Source: Shinella sp. H4-D48 (GTDB lineage: Bacteria > Pseudomonadota > Alphaproteobacteria > Rhizobiales > Rhizobiaceae). From it: a stretch of 64,000 nucleotides of DNA. The position numbers and the translations under genes are program-made. The DNA lies in contig NZ_CP093337.1 in the NCBI RefSeq assembly GCF_022637395.1, forward strand, positions 3,122,501 through 3,186,500, in the 5' to 3' direction. This document shows, one piece after another, positions 63,898 through 64,000 of this stretch (the stretch's first letter is position 1; each line of letters begins with the position of its first letter). Below the pieces are notes generated by a model. That model was not told the origin of the DNA, searched no databases, and saw nothing but the letters and a program-made list of their open reading frames with translations.

Positions 63898-64000
63898 ATG
63901 ACAGAGCAAAAATCCGACCGCCAGTCCCATTTCGCCGCCATCCGGGCCCGCGCGGAAACCGAGATGCATGCCATTGGCATCACCGCCGATTTCATTCCGC
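63898..64000 (+). CDS. N-terminal fragment, possibly a group III truncated haemoglobin
   Basis: Only 34 codons lie inside the window: MTEQKSDRQSHFAAIRARAE, then TEMHAIGITADFIP. The helical opening and the GITADFIP turn resemble the first helices of short rhizobial globins (compare IDEAMIERLV), but the haem-binding part is cut off. ATG 63898 follows the YiiX-type gene by 58 bases on the same strand. The family guess is weak; that a gene starts here is likely. Confidence 0.45.
   Translation, partial: MTEQKSDRQSHFAAIRARAETEMHAIGITADFIP

Overview
The window is 64 kb of gene-dense, GC-rich chromosome from an alphaproteobacterium, most likely a member of the Rhizobiaceae (Rhizobium/Ensifer/Shinella-like). 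The support is a BA14K-family protein, an mbfA-type membrane ferritin gene with an Irr-type iron control element, a 178-residue IF3 of rhizobial type, CHASE2-cyclase and FecR genes side by side, and the gene sets fadD-pgi-frk-pyrE and rpmH-rnpA-yidC-engB. I see no phage, insertion sequence, integrase, CRISPR array or toxin-antitoxin pair. This is core chromosome, and the interest lies in small features and regulation.

Layout. 0-11 kb: nitronate monooxygenase, tRNA-Thr, a BKACE-type enzyme, an AI-2E-family membrane protein, then central metabolism (fadD, pgi, a GT4 glycosyltransferase, fructokinase, pyrE) and a DoxX protein. 11-18 kb: a signalling block with a Crp/Fnr regulator, a CHASE2 adenylate cyclase, a FecR protein, a Ser/Cys-type proline-racemase-superfamily enzyme, a cyclic-nucleotide-phosphodiesterase-like metallophosphoesterase and a lipoprotein hydrolase. 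18-22 kb: tRNA-Arg, an orphan histidine kinase and a chemoreceptor with a CheR tether. 22-29 kb: rpmH-rnpA-yidC-engB, then epmB-epmA divergent from efp, the factor they modify. 29-35 kb: adenosine-kinase-like PfkB, an SH3 protein, a 2-hydroxyacid dehydrogenase, MoeB-like, recF, a HAD phosphatase, and a TetR regulator divergent from a tiny membrane protein across a large palindrome. 35-43 kb: dnaK-dnaJ, an orphan protein, a class A penicillin-binding protein, BA14K and a flippase-like protein. 43-53 kb: M20 peptidase, MarR, a structured sRNA candidate, polA, an ABC exporter, a secreted GH5 glucanase and a YigZ protein. 53-64 kb: 1-Cys peroxiredoxin, transglutaminase-like protease, alpha/beta hydrolase, infC (AUU start), rpmI-rplT, a degenerate kinase-like gene overlapping pheS, pheST, a 34-residue membrane peptide, mbfA, a YiiX-type hydrolase and the first codons of one more gene.

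Genes that probably work together: epmA/epmB/efp (EF-P lysylation); Crp/Fnr, cyclase and perhaps the phosphodiesterase (a candidate local cAMP circuit); infC/rpmI/rplT/pheS/pheT (translation); rpmH/rnpA/yidC/engB (ribosome, tRNA processing, membrane insertion). The best candidates for something little described are the multi-hairpin sRNA upstream of marR, the double TetR operator with its two-helix protein, the degenerate kinase joined to pheS, and the orphan protein beside dnaK. Many long antisense reading frames are by-products of high GC and were left out.
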